Below are positions 9,846 through 19,114 of a stretch of DNA of 64,000 nucleotides, in pieces. The first letter of the stretch is position 1, and every line of letters begins with the position of its first letter. The position numbers and the translations under genes were made by a program. The DNA is taken from assembly GCA_004764695.1 (NCBI GenBank), contig SMSO01000037.1:1410247-1474246 (forward strand), read 5' to 3'. This DNA is from Schizochytrium sp. TIO01 (taxonomy: Eukaryota > Sar > Bigyra > Thraustochytrida > Thraustochytriidae). A model generated the notes under the pieces. It had not been told where the DNA came from, made no database searches, and was given only the letters and a program-made list of their open reading frames with translations.

Positions 9846-11496
9846 ATGGTTGTTGTTAGCACTCCTGACGGTAAGGAATTTAGCGATGCTCGTGAATACC
9901 GCCGATACCTTTTTGAGCACTACTATAGTTTTCGCAACCGTAGCGATGAAACCCTATCCAAGGTCCCTGGCGAGATTAATGGAGAGGAGTTCCAACTTGA
10001 TGGTCTCACCGACTGCGTCGTGACAATTCTCGATGTGACCAACCGCGTCGTTGTTAGCGACTTGACCAACTGTAAGGTCTTTCTTGGTCCATCCAAGGAA
10101 TCAGTCATGTTTCGTAAATGCAAGAATTGTGTTTTTACCGTTGCCTGCAAGGACTTGCGCGTAAACTCTTGCCAAGATTGCACCGTCAATGCCTTCTCCA
10201 CAATGCCCGTGCAGCTCGATGACTCGCATCACATCTCTGTTGGCAACTTCAACGGTGCTTACTCTGGCCTGACTGCTCATTTCCGCGCTGCTAATCTCGA
10301 TCCTTCTCAAGGCACTGACGTCAAGGTAAAGGATTTCAGCGAGCGCGACTCTGAGCTTCCTCAGCCGCATTTCACGATGCTGACTGCTGACGACGAAGCA
10401 TCTCAACCCTGGGAGGTGGAACTTGAAAACGCTGAAGGTCCGCCCGAAAACCCAATCAACCCTTACAGTAGAACCTGCTGAGCCCCCTGCCTGCCCGCAC
10501 CCTGTGCCTGATCCTCATGCTAGTTTCGAGGAGGATGCATTTGGTCAGGAAATCGATGACCAAGATGCATTTGGCATTGACGAAACCAACCAGCCTGAGA
10601 CTGCGTTCGGGTCTGATGAGGAGTTTGAAGGAGACCCATTCGGCGAACCTGCCTCTCGTGTAGAAAACCAGACTGTTGAGCCGTCCAATGACTTCTTCGC
10701 CCAGGACGATCAAGTGCAATCGCAGGAAGAGGACCAGCACTTCCAGGCTAACAGTGACATGGACGTGATGGATGACAACTTTGGCATGTCCGAGGAAGAG
10801 GCACAACAGCAACAACAGCAAGACTACGGGATGCTTGAGCAGCAGCAGCAGCAAAATTTTATGATGGCAGAACAACAGGAGTATGTCGCGCCTGAACCAC
10901 AGCAGCAGGAGTATGTCGCGCCTGAATCCCAGCAGCAGGAGTATGTCGCGCCTGAACCGCAGCAGCAGGAGTATGTCGCGCCTGAACCGCAGCTGCAGGA
11001 GTATGTTGCGCCTGAAATGCAACAGCAGGAGTATGTCGCGCCCGAACCGCAGCAGCAGCAACAACAATATGAAGCACCTGATCTTGATGGATACACAGAG
11101 CCGATGGGTGCTGCAATGGATGCACCTTCCCCTCCTGTGTCAGACTTCATGGCGGACTCTGATGAACAGGACGCGCGTATTGCATGGGAAGCCCAGTTTG
11201 CAGAGCGTGTCAAGGCTTTGGATCAGCAGGCTGAGGATAAGCAGGCTGAGATGCAAGAGAAAGCGGAGGAAGAACTTGACGAACACTATGCACAGCGCAC
11301 GAATGAAAATGCTGTGCGCTATACAACAAATCGCGAGTCAGAGAATGCCATGCTTCAAGAGAACGAGGATATTTCTGTATCTACAGACGAAGACATCAAT
11401 TGGGCAAGAGTTGTATCGCTTGTAGATGTGAACACCAAGGAAGGCGATGCAAAATGCGATCGTATGAAGGCATTGCTGATGCGTCTCAAGAACTAA
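9846..11496 (+). CDS. XRP2/TBCC-domain protein fused to clathrin light chain (spliced)
   Basis: Proposed CDS is 9846-10437 joined to 10469-11496 (539 residues). The N-terminal part (about 35-165) is a cofactor-C/XRP2 beta-helix domain. It shows the ladder of D/N-C repeats (LTDCVV, LTNCKVFLGP, FRKCKNCVF) and CKDLRVNSC, which aligns with the XRP2 arginine-finger segment; R105 is the likely finger. After an acidic region with DAFG and DPFG motifs and a Gln-rich repeat comes a coiled coil. The C-terminus (WARVVSLVDVN ... MKALLMRLKN) matches the end of clathrin light chains. Clathrin light chain binds heavy-chain trimers at coated pits; TBCC/XRP2 domains act as GAPs or partners for Arl/tubulin-type GTPases. 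The light-chain frame has no ATG before codon 10758, inside its acidic region, which supports splicing to the upstream frame. A one-base sequence error or an unusual two-gene arrangement remains possible. Confidence 0.72.
10438..10468 (+). other. Proposed 31-nt intron
   Basis: Both halves of the gene are open but in different frames (codon starts at 0 then 1 mod 3). A GT at 10438 and an AG ending at 10468, preceded by a pyrimidine-rich CCCTTACAG, remove 31 bases. This joins G10437 to TA10469 as a Val codon and restores one frame. The donor GTCCGC is not a strong consensus. An acceptor three bases further on also keeps frame. Confidence 0.6.
10870..11049 (+). repeat. Coding minisatellite, six 30-bp units
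   Basis: Six in-frame 30-base units encode the decapeptide QQQEYVAPEP with minor changes (E for the first Q, S for P, QLQ for QQQ, M for P). They sit in the disordered region between the acidic segment and the coiled coil of the clathrin light chain part. The near identity of units at the DNA level shows recent expansion. Confidence 0.95.
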
Positions 11497-11884
11497 TTCT
11501 GTCGAGCCTTAATGTCGATATGCACTCTTTCTTTTTAGTAGTTTCTAGTTGTGGTACCCTTGCACTATGCTGCATCAATTACTTTTATCCCTACCTATCT
11601 ATAACTGACAAGCTGCCACGAACATAGTTCGCACGCAGGTACTCCTGTTTGCTATTTCCATAATCTTCACTATTTCTCATATTAAAATTGCATTGCTTTT
11701 CTTGTGTCGTGCAGTGCACTCTAAGTTCTCAAAAGCAATTGAGGCAACATGACAGCATGGCACATTTGCTATACAAGTATCACAAACTAGAAAACAACCG
11801 GATGCTTATCCATCCCGTTGAAGACGTTTACACAGGAGGTAGAATTGATTATAAGGTACAAAAGAAGTATGTATGTAGTCGAGT
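11497..11884. other. Convergent 3' ends gap
   Basis: 388 bases between the stop of the TBCC/clathrin gene and the stop of PIG-F on the other strand. It should hold both 3' UTRs. No further gene is seen. Confidence 0.6.
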
Positions 11885-12733
11885 TCACATTCGCTTTTTG
11901 GAGGCATGGGAAGTATCTGTGTTGCCAAAGAGAAGAAAGAGCCCCAGTAAGCTTCCTGATAGATAACCAACGCCAGCCCCATATACTAACGTGATGGGCC
12001 ACGCTTGCCAAGGTCGATCCCAATCAAGAGGAATAGGAATGGCACCGAGCCAGGCCCCGGCAACAGTACCCACGATCTGATGGAATAAAATATTATCGAC
12101 CATCGTATCGGTACTGAAGAAAACATAGAACTGAAGAAACTCATCAAGGATGGCCTCAACTCGGCCTGACCTTGATGATATCCATGCAAAAGGCATCGTC
12201 ACTAAGCTTGAGAAAAGAGACGCAAACAGAAATGTCCTCTCGCTCATTCTGGATGCTCGTCAATAGTGCCAGAACAGCATAAGAAAGTATTTCAAGAGTT
12301 CCGAATAAACCAGCAGTTAGCCTCTAAAATATTGAGTAACTCCTGATGATGCTCTATATTGTCCTCAAGTCAGGAAAGTACCATTTCTGTCTGAGGTTCG
12401 ATGAATTGAAACGTACTGAAAAAAGGGTGCCCCGAACAAGACAAGTACTACATGCAAAATAAAAGCACCTGCGATGCATGTCAAAAACGTATGTGATAGA
12501 AATGATATGGTTGATTTGTCAGCTCTCGCATACTTTGCGTGCCGAGGGCACTGTGTATAAAACCACGCAATGCGACCAGTCAGGACCAGCATTAGAGCCA
12601 CCTGCATGTGCAGCACAGGCTTCTCTTCCAGAGTATTTCCCGTAAGTAAACGTGGCGCGAGCCCTAAGCTACTCATTGTCCAGACCACATCTCCACCTGC
12701 CCACACAAACGTGTCCCATCGTGTATTTGACAT
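11885..12733 (-). CDS. PIGF: PIG-F / Gpi11, GPI ethanolamine-phosphate transferase subunit
   Basis: PIG-F is the small ER membrane partner of PIG-O and PIG-G that adds ethanolamine phosphate to the GPI glycan core. The CDS on the minus strand is proposed as 12733-12417 joined to 12248-11885 (226 residues; the human protein is 219). Exon 2 carries the family hallmark [20 protein letters not shown] followed by a glycine-rich final membrane segment. Exon 1 carries [14 protein letters not shown]. Splicing gives [17 protein letters not shown], which lines up with the GAP...ETFLFA block of animal PIG-F. The start is the first in-frame ATG (12733); an in-frame stop lies about 50 bases upstream of it. 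Several hydrophobic helices are visible. It converges on the TBCC/clathrin gene. Confidence 0.88.
12249..12416 (-). other. PIG-F intron, 168 nt
   Basis: On the minus strand the donor is GTACGT at 12416, a good consensus, and the acceptor is CATCCAG ending at 12249. A CTAAC branch-like motif lies inside. The exons on either side are in different frames and each carries part of PIG-F, so an intron is required. Confidence 0.82.
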
Positions 12734-13663
12734 CTCTAAAGGCACGTCGTTACTTGGCACTGTAGAATCAGGGATTTCGCTTTGCTATCCAATTTATCCT
12801 CCCTCGTGACTTGTTTTCTACTAGAGATTCAACTATGTGTATGATAGTAACCTTTAAAACGAATCTGCTCAGTATAAGTTGGTTTTCTCGTGTTTTGCCT
12901 GGAACAGCTTCTTGTTTTCAGAATATTAGACAGTGTGCATCTAGAATTAACTACCATCGTGAGACAAGAGACGAGGAATTTTCTATGCCATGTTGACATA
13001 TTTACAGGTTTGGTGGGTGTTGCAGGCCCAATGTTTCTTTATCCTCTCACTCCGGTGAGGCGACCTAAATGAGCATAATCTGCCGCCATTTTAAATTATT
13101 AGTAGGACCTTTTGTACCTCATAGGGACTTACTTCGCCATAGTTCATACTTTTGCCAGTATGTAAGACCCTGATGAATTCGGTCTGTATGAAACTTGTAT
13201 CTTTCGCTTCGTCGATATGCTGTCGTTACGATAATCAGCCAAGTGGGGTCAACACCAATTAATGAGTTATGTGATGGCGGTTTGTTGCTGCAAGAGAGAG
13301 AACCTACTTATTCATTCGGCTATCATGAATTGTCGTGATGAATCAAGTTTGGCCATTTCCTGGAAAAACTCATTCTGTAAGATTCCTATTATGGGTATTA
13401 TTTGCCTTGGGGGTTTTCTAACAGGATTCATGGCTACCATTATTTCACCAATCAGAAGTTACTACTATTCCTTTCAATCCTTTGGTTAAGCAAAAGCACC
13501 TTCATGATAATTAGGAAATACTCTTTGGGAGTGCAAAAATTTTCTCATGCACGCAATGTGTTTTCCACTGGGATTCTATTTTTCATTTCACGCACCCTGA
13601 CTTTGCCATGGCCTTGAAACAAAGGCCGGCCAGCAATTCGTGAGTGCAAATGTTCGTAGGCTC

Positions 13664-13864
13664 TCAGCGTGATGAACCTACTTTAGAATCGAGTTTTCCG
13701 CCTGAAATGAAAACATGCAGCCTGGCCTGTGAACTGTTTCTAGCGTACCACTGTATCAAGGAAGTTCTGCGCCGCTCACTATTTATCGCCGGCAGCAACA
13801 GTTTCTGCAGCATCCTTTTGGGCTCTTCACCATCAGATAGCTCCACGTCTATCTCTTGGCGCTC
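13664..13864 (-). other. Possible small minus-strand ORF or exon
   Basis: From an internal ATG near 13870 the minus strand encodes about 68 residues starting MPERQEIDVELSDGEEPKRM, with protein-like charge balance. Upstream on the same strand (to about 14060) other frames also look coding-like, including a hydrophobic stretch that could be a signal or membrane segment, and a donor-like GTAACC follows GAGCAG. I could not join them into a gene. The plus strand is open across the same stretch (13644-14042), so this is uncertain. Confidence 0.2.
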
Positions 13865-14595
13865 TGGCATTATGGTGACTTTCACGAATTACGATGCCAT
13901 TGTCGATAGATACTCCCAAATAAATTGCAATTTTTCAGCGAAGGCCCACGCCAATGAGGGAAGAAGACAAAATAAATACAGGAGGGAGGTAGTCCTTCAC
14001 GTAGGGAGAGCGACGTTCTCCATTTCCAAATTCAATATCTAATTAGTTGGTTACCTGCTCAACTCGAGCCATTGGCGAGATAATTGAATAGCTGCAGTTG
14101 CTTGTGTCTTGGTTAGTCTGTTGGTGGTTGTTTTCTATGCGATGGAGCTCTTGCTTCTTGAATTTCTGTGCATGAATGGCACGATGACTCTGAGTCGTGC
14201 ACTGCATCCTGGTACCATACCAGCTCGTAATGTGCAATTATTGTTCCTTCCCGTGCAAACCTTTGCATTGGCCGAAGCCAAAAGCAATAGGAAGTCTCGG
14301 CTGCCTCGGGTGAGAAGAGTAAATTCTTAACTTCAAGTTGTGCGAGAGTTTTGGACCTCGGGAATGGGGATGTATCGCAAATCTCGCTCCCCTTCCTTAG
14401 CTCTTGGACAGACAGACGGACAGACAGATAGATGCCTCTGCGATGTAGTTTCGCACGAGTTGTTAGGCACGAATGCATCCATGCATGCATACATCCATCC
14501 ATACACACATACACTCAAACCAGCATACACAAGGCTAACTTCACGAACTCCAAGGGGTGATTTGGCAAGGTGTGGTGAAAAGGGTGCCTGGGAGC

Positions 14596-14596
<1 letters not shown>

Positions 14597-14639
<43 letters not shown>
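14597..14639 (+). repeat. (CTG)14 trinucleotide repeat
   Basis: An uninterrupted run of about 14 CTG units. It reads as poly-Ala or poly-Leu on the plus strand and poly-Gln or poly-Ala on the minus strand. No confirmed gene contains it, but coding-like minus-strand sequence starts just to its right. Confidence 0.95.
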
Positions 14640-14699
14640 GAGGCTCTCATCTGGCTTCAGGCCGACTGACAATCGAAGAGACAAACTCACAGATTCTAG

Positions 14700-15230
14700 T
14701 TTCTCAGCCAGAGATGTCGGCAGACGGGTCGTGGAGAGACGATCAATCACCTCCTTCAAGTTTGCGCGGGTGCTGATGGAGGCCATCATTTTCATGGCAC
14801 GGGTCTTTGTTCTGCTGCACGGTCGAGAGAAGACAGACCCTTTCGAAGTCGTCGAGCTACCTCTGCGAGGGTGCGATCGACTTTTGCATCGAGAGCGGCG
14901 AGGAAAGGCCGGGCGCTTGCGAAGTTCACAGCTCGAATGAAGGTAGGCTTCCCTGGCTCCTCGGTTCCGGACCTGTGGTGGGTGACCGCCTCGAGATGAT
15001 GCTGGATGTGCCCAGCAAGGTCGGCGATAATGCCATCCATCCATGGCCTCCAGCGGAGGCGTTCCTTGCATTGAGCGCTGCAGACTCTTCCGTTCAAGGC
15101 ACCATTCTCACGTCATCGCCAACAAGCGAGGCCGGGTCTGTGGTGAGTGCGGACTTCCTCGAGCTGGTCGAGCAAGTTCTTTCTGCCCATGCAAGTTTGC
15201 AGGTACGTATTTGGGTGCAGACAGTCAGAG
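14700..15230 (-). pseudogene. Possible minus-strand gene fragments with helical segments
   Basis: On the minus strand a frame open from 15097 to 14792 encodes a helix-prone, charge-balanced stretch (for example LAALDAKVDRTLAEVARRLR). In a second frame, STRANLKEVIDRLSTTRLP follows at about 14790-14705 and ends at a donor-like GTGAGT. Upstream, near 15200, MGRKNLLDQLEEVRTHH is seen in yet another frame. A frame change of about one base deleted, or an intron of length 2 mod 3, is needed to join the first two. The plus strand is also open here (14807-15649), as is common in GC-rich DNA, so strand and reality are unsure. No family recognised. Confidence 0.22.
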
Positions 15231-15379
15231 AGCGAAGCGGAAGAGCACGGGGGTCCGCATTCGTACAGCGCGCAGTTTCTGCGTGCGCGCTATCAAAGTC
15301 CTCAAACTTTTCAGAGCCGTTTGCGCTTACGAACCAGGCTTCCTGGCCGGGCTTCAGCCGAATTGCCATACATGCAACG

Positions 15380-15482
15380 GCACAAGCAAGCAACCACAAG
15401 CAAGCAACAACAAGCAAGCAACCACAAGCAACAACCACAAGCAACAACCACAAGCAACAACCACAAGCAACAACAAGCAAGC
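15380..15482 (+). repeat. CAA-rich AGCAACCACA minisatellite
   Basis: A run of short units mixing AGCAACCACA, AGCAAGCA and AGCAACA. The period is about 10 bases in the middle and shorter at the edges. It has a strong purine/CA bias on the plus strand. Confidence 0.9.
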
Positions 15483-15844
15483 GAGAAGCGGCCACCAGCG
15501 AACCCCGGTCGCGAGGGCTGATGAAACTGAGGACGTGCAGGCGCCCAGGTACCGTCTGCGCAGCTGCCTCCTACCTCTGTCTTCGCGGCGTTGGATCCGC
15601 GGTTTTCAACTTTCGCTTCAGCTTCAGCTTTGTCATAGTACGTACCTAATTCACGATGCAAGGATTCACAACGCACGCATGACTGAGAGACTGACGACTG
15701 ACTGCCATGACTAGTCTGACTGCCTCAGAGATCAAAATCGTGATTCCAAGTCACTTCATACTCCATGCATGAGCCACGGTTGATCTATCGTCGATTCGTC
15801 AGCCGTTCCCGATTCGCCGCCCTTCACGAAGAAGAAGAGGTCCG

Positions 15845-15890
15845 CGAATGAATGAATGAATGAATGAATGAATGAATGAATGAATGAATG
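15845..15890 (+). repeat. (GAAT)11 tetranucleotide repeat
   Basis: About eleven uninterrupted GAAT/AATG units. The same unit on the opposite strand (ATTC) recurs at 16983-17105 and 18219-18255. Confidence 0.95.
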
Positions 15891-16982
15891 CATGTTTGCA
15901 TTCCTTCTCTGAAATCCATGCGGAGATGAAGCAAGGGCACCCGCTGCTGTAACTCGCAGGCAGCAGGCCTCGTGCCATTTATTGTTCGTTGGCCCAGCAG
16001 GCGGCACGAGCCAGCAGCGGCGCGGGTGCCGGGAGGCGAGAGACGAGAGGCGAGAGACGAGAGACGAGTGATGGGAGGCACAGGCTTCTGCGGCTTCCTC
16101 GCGCTGGGACCTGCGATGTTCCTGGCGATTCCTGAGCTCAGGTTGGTTGATCAGAGCGGGAAACCGGTGAAGCTGAGATTTGCTCATGGTTGTTCCTTTT
16201 TGTTTGTTTTTGTGGTAACAAATTGAAAAGGAAATACAAAGTATTTTTATTTTTATTTTTTTTAATGTGTGTTTTTTTTAAATTGAGATTTAAGAATTAC
16301 AGAACTTCTGAAAGATTGCTTTTTTCCATAAGGATGGATGATTGATTGACTGATTGACTGATTGGTTGATTGGCTGATTGATTCGAGCCGGGACCATGAT
16401 TCTGCACATCATCACCGTGGTACTTCCACGCAACTCCGCCCTTCTACGCCAATGAGGTCGAAGGTCTGCAGCAGAAGGGAGGAGAAGAGGAGCGTGCGAT
16501 CTCTTGGCTGAAGATCTCCGTGCGTGCGTGCGTGTTTTTTCCCTTCAAGTTCTTCTCTCTTGTTTCCCAAAGTCATGCAATGAATGCTGTACTTCGCTCG
16601 CAGGACTAGAGTAACCCGTAGGGACCAACCCACCTACCCTACTGCCTACTCTCTGCACTAAACAAAGCCATTGAAAACACCTCTACTGCTATGCGCCCCT
16701 AAGCACTGCTACCTGAGCCAAAGCTGAGTCTCAGGAGAAGAAGTTCTTTCCTTCTCAGGATATACACAAGCTACAATGTTAAAATGTTGGGTTGAGGTTG
16801 GGGGCAAAACTCAGACAAAGCAGAACAACTGTCACCCACTCACTCACCCACTCACTCACTCACTCACTCACTTACTGCAGTCTGAGGCTGTCTGCATAAG
16901 CAGGCACCGACCGATCTATGTAGGCACCTCATCCACCGCCATGCGAGAGCAGCATTGAGAAATAAATTATATTCACTCACTC

Positions 16983-17105
16983 ATATTGAATTCATTCATT
17001 CATTCATTCATTCATTCATTCATTCATTCATATTGAATTCATTCATTCATTCATTCATTCATTCATTCATTCATTCATATTGAATTCATTCATATTGAAT
17101 TCATT
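16983..17105 (+). repeat. (ATTC)n tract with ATATTGAATTC interruptions
   Basis: Runs of ATTC units are interrupted at intervals by the phrase CATATTGAATTCATT, repeated four times. This is a compound repeat with a higher-order unit, not a simple run. Confidence 0.93.
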
Positions 17106-17754
17106 TAAAGATAATAAGCTTTATTTTAAAAAGTAATGAATAAGAAGATAATCAGTTAGTATCACATCACTGAGCTAAAGAGAATTCATTCACAGTGATT
17201 GAATTCGTTTGGGCATTTGATCGATTGATCTCTTCTTCGTGCATTTGGCCATTCAGCCACTCACTCCCTCACTCCCTCACTCACTCAATGCCTGCGCTGC
17301 CTAGAAGCATGATAAGAAACAGGAGTGCTGTGGAGCGTGTGGATGTATGTATGTGCGCCCATGCACAGCTCCGACTCATCCATCAGATAGAACTGATCGA
17401 AGAAGTGGAACTGATGTTCTGTTGCTTTCTTCTCTGCTGTTTCGATGATTGATTTGCAGAGCTGAAAGGAAAGGAGCGAATCTGAGTGAGTGAGTGAGTA
17501 TTCAGAGAAGAGCCACGAACGAACTGTGGCGAAGGGTTATAAAGCAGCAGAGCCAAAGAACCTCAGCAGCGCTCGCCACCACAATGACGAGTGGGTCGGT
17601 GGACTTGATTGGGTTCGCATTTATGTGCGCAGACAACCACGCGAGTTAGCGCATTGGGTGTAGACGGCGGGTCTCCAATCAAGCAAGGTGATCCTCATCT
17701 TCTTTGCTTTCAGTCTACTCACTGATTGATTGATGATTACTAATCAAAAGTGCA

Positions 17755-17782
17755 TCTTCTTCTTCTTCTTTCTTCTTCTTCT

Positions 17783-17822
<40 letters not shown>

Positions 17823-17824
17823 TC
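17755..17824 (+). repeat. TTC/TTTC pyrimidine tract
   Basis: TTC units lead into about ten TTTC units. All pyrimidines lie on the plus strand. Confidence 0.93.
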
Positions 17825-17934
17825 CCTTTTTCTTTTCCCTTTCTCCCTCCACATAGAAGAGAGAGAGATAGATCAAGAAAGATAGAAGTTAGATCATACA
17901 AGTTAGTTAGATGATGATCATGTAAGATAGATGT

Positions 17935-17936
<2 letters not shown>

Positions 17937-17997
<61 letters not shown>
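17937..17997 (+). repeat. (GATA)15 tetranucleotide repeat
   Basis: About fifteen perfect GATA units, preceded by degenerate GTTAGATGATGAT sequence. A shorter GATA run occurs at 18780-18796. Confidence 0.95.
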
Positions 17998-18218
17998 TCG
18001 TAAGAGGAAGACAAATCAACGTCGTAAACCGCACGAAACTGAGAAGGAGTCAGGAACTTCAGCCATCAAAACGCTGACAACATCGCAAGCTCATTCAAAT
18101 AGTCACAGGCAATGGAGGCCACCGCTGGCTTCTTCAGTGCTGCGCTGGTGTTGCTGGATTTGCTGGATTTGCTGGTGTTGCTGTAGACGACAAGGAGGCG
18201 GATCGTTGGATGGTGACC

Positions 18219-18255
18219 ATCATTCATTCATTCATTCATTCATTCATTCATTCAT
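18219..18255 (+). repeat. (CATT)9 tetranucleotide repeat
   Basis: About nine perfect CATT units in noncoding DNA. Confidence 0.94.
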
Positions 18256-18409
18256 CTGTGGCTCTCTCTCTTCGATTGCCTCTTTGCTTTTGCGGTTTAT
18301 GACGATGATGAGAGCACGATGGATAAAGAAAAGACATAGCGCATAGTTATGGGTAGGACCTGAGTAGGCTCATTGATTCGACTCTCTTGGTCTCTCGCTT
18401 TGTCTCTCT

Positions 18410-18412
18410 GTT

Positions 18413-18456
<44 letters not shown>

Positions 18457-18457
18457 T
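18410..18457 (+). repeat. (TTTC)12 tetranucleotide repeat
   Basis: About twelve perfect TTTC units following a TCTC-rich approach. Confidence 0.94.
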
Positions 18458-18886
18458 GTTGTCTGTTTGTTGGAGTTCTTTCGTTCTTCTCTTTTGTCAG
18501 GACTGCCCTAAACAAACTGCCCAAGAATTGATTGCGAAAGGAGCACAATCGATCTCTCTGCATGCATACGTTTGTTCGCTCGTGATGGATGGCCTCCTCG
18601 TCGCTAGGGCTGCCACAGATCGATAGTCGGGCACATGCACTCATGAACCACGGGAGGGCCGAGGCCCGGGAGTAAGCTCGACGGAGAGGTCCACTCAGTG
18701 CAATCAGCAGAGCACTTGGACTGTTGAAAGATAGATCAACTGACTGATCGATGAGGAAGACTGAAGTAGAAGACGCAGACAGATAGATAGATAGATTTTA
18801 AAAATAAAATTAATAATACTAACAATGATAATGATAATGATGATGATAGTAACCATAAAATAGATAGCAATTCTTATTCTTTTTAG

Positions 18887-18957
18887 AACAAAATAAAACA
18901 AAATAAAACAAAACAAAATAAAACAAAATAAAACAAAATAAAACAAAATAAAATAAG
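18887..18957 (+). repeat. AAAACAAAAT decanucleotide repeat
   Basis: About seven units of AAAACAAAAT with one variant, ending about 160 bases before the Ca2+-ATPase start. Confidence 0.9.
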
Positions 18958-19114
18958 AAAGATAGAGTTAAACTTGAAGTTGGAGTTGGAGCAGTCAGTG
19001 TTAGCTGCTACTCTCTAGCTAGCTAGCGATCTAGAGAGGTTGCTCTTAAAGAGCAGAAGCGCAGAAACAAACAGACCTCGAACTTGAGAAAGGAAAGCCG
19101 CTCTCCGATCCAAG

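Larger units (their letters stand above)
12734..19114. other. Large microsatellite-rich gap upstream of the Ca2+-ATPase
   Basis: 6.4 kb without a firm gene. The left third (12.8-14.0 kb) is AT-rich and plain apart from a possible small minus-strand ORF. From about 14.4 to 19.0 kb there are at least ten simple-sequence tracts (CTG, CAA-type, GAAT, ACTC, ATTC, TTC/TTTC, GATA, CATT, AAAACAAAAT), listed separately where clear. A GC-richer patch at 14.7-15.6 kb has coding-like frames. The last few hundred bases should include the Ca2+-ATPase promoter and leader. Confidence 0.6.

Noticed and set aside
10456-11213. Minus-strand Leu-rich and Cys-rich frames over the clathrin repeat
   Set aside because: Low-complexity mirror images of the CAG-rich repeat. 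No start context or domain.
14557-14940. Plus-strand ORF with poly-Ala from the CTG repeat
   Set aside because: The open frame depends on the triplet repeat and GC-rich sequence. No domain; the opposite strand is at least as protein-like.
15845-18457. Regularly spaced repeats resembling a CRISPR array
   Set aside because: They are simple tetranucleotide tandem repeats with no unique spacers, in a eukaryotic context.
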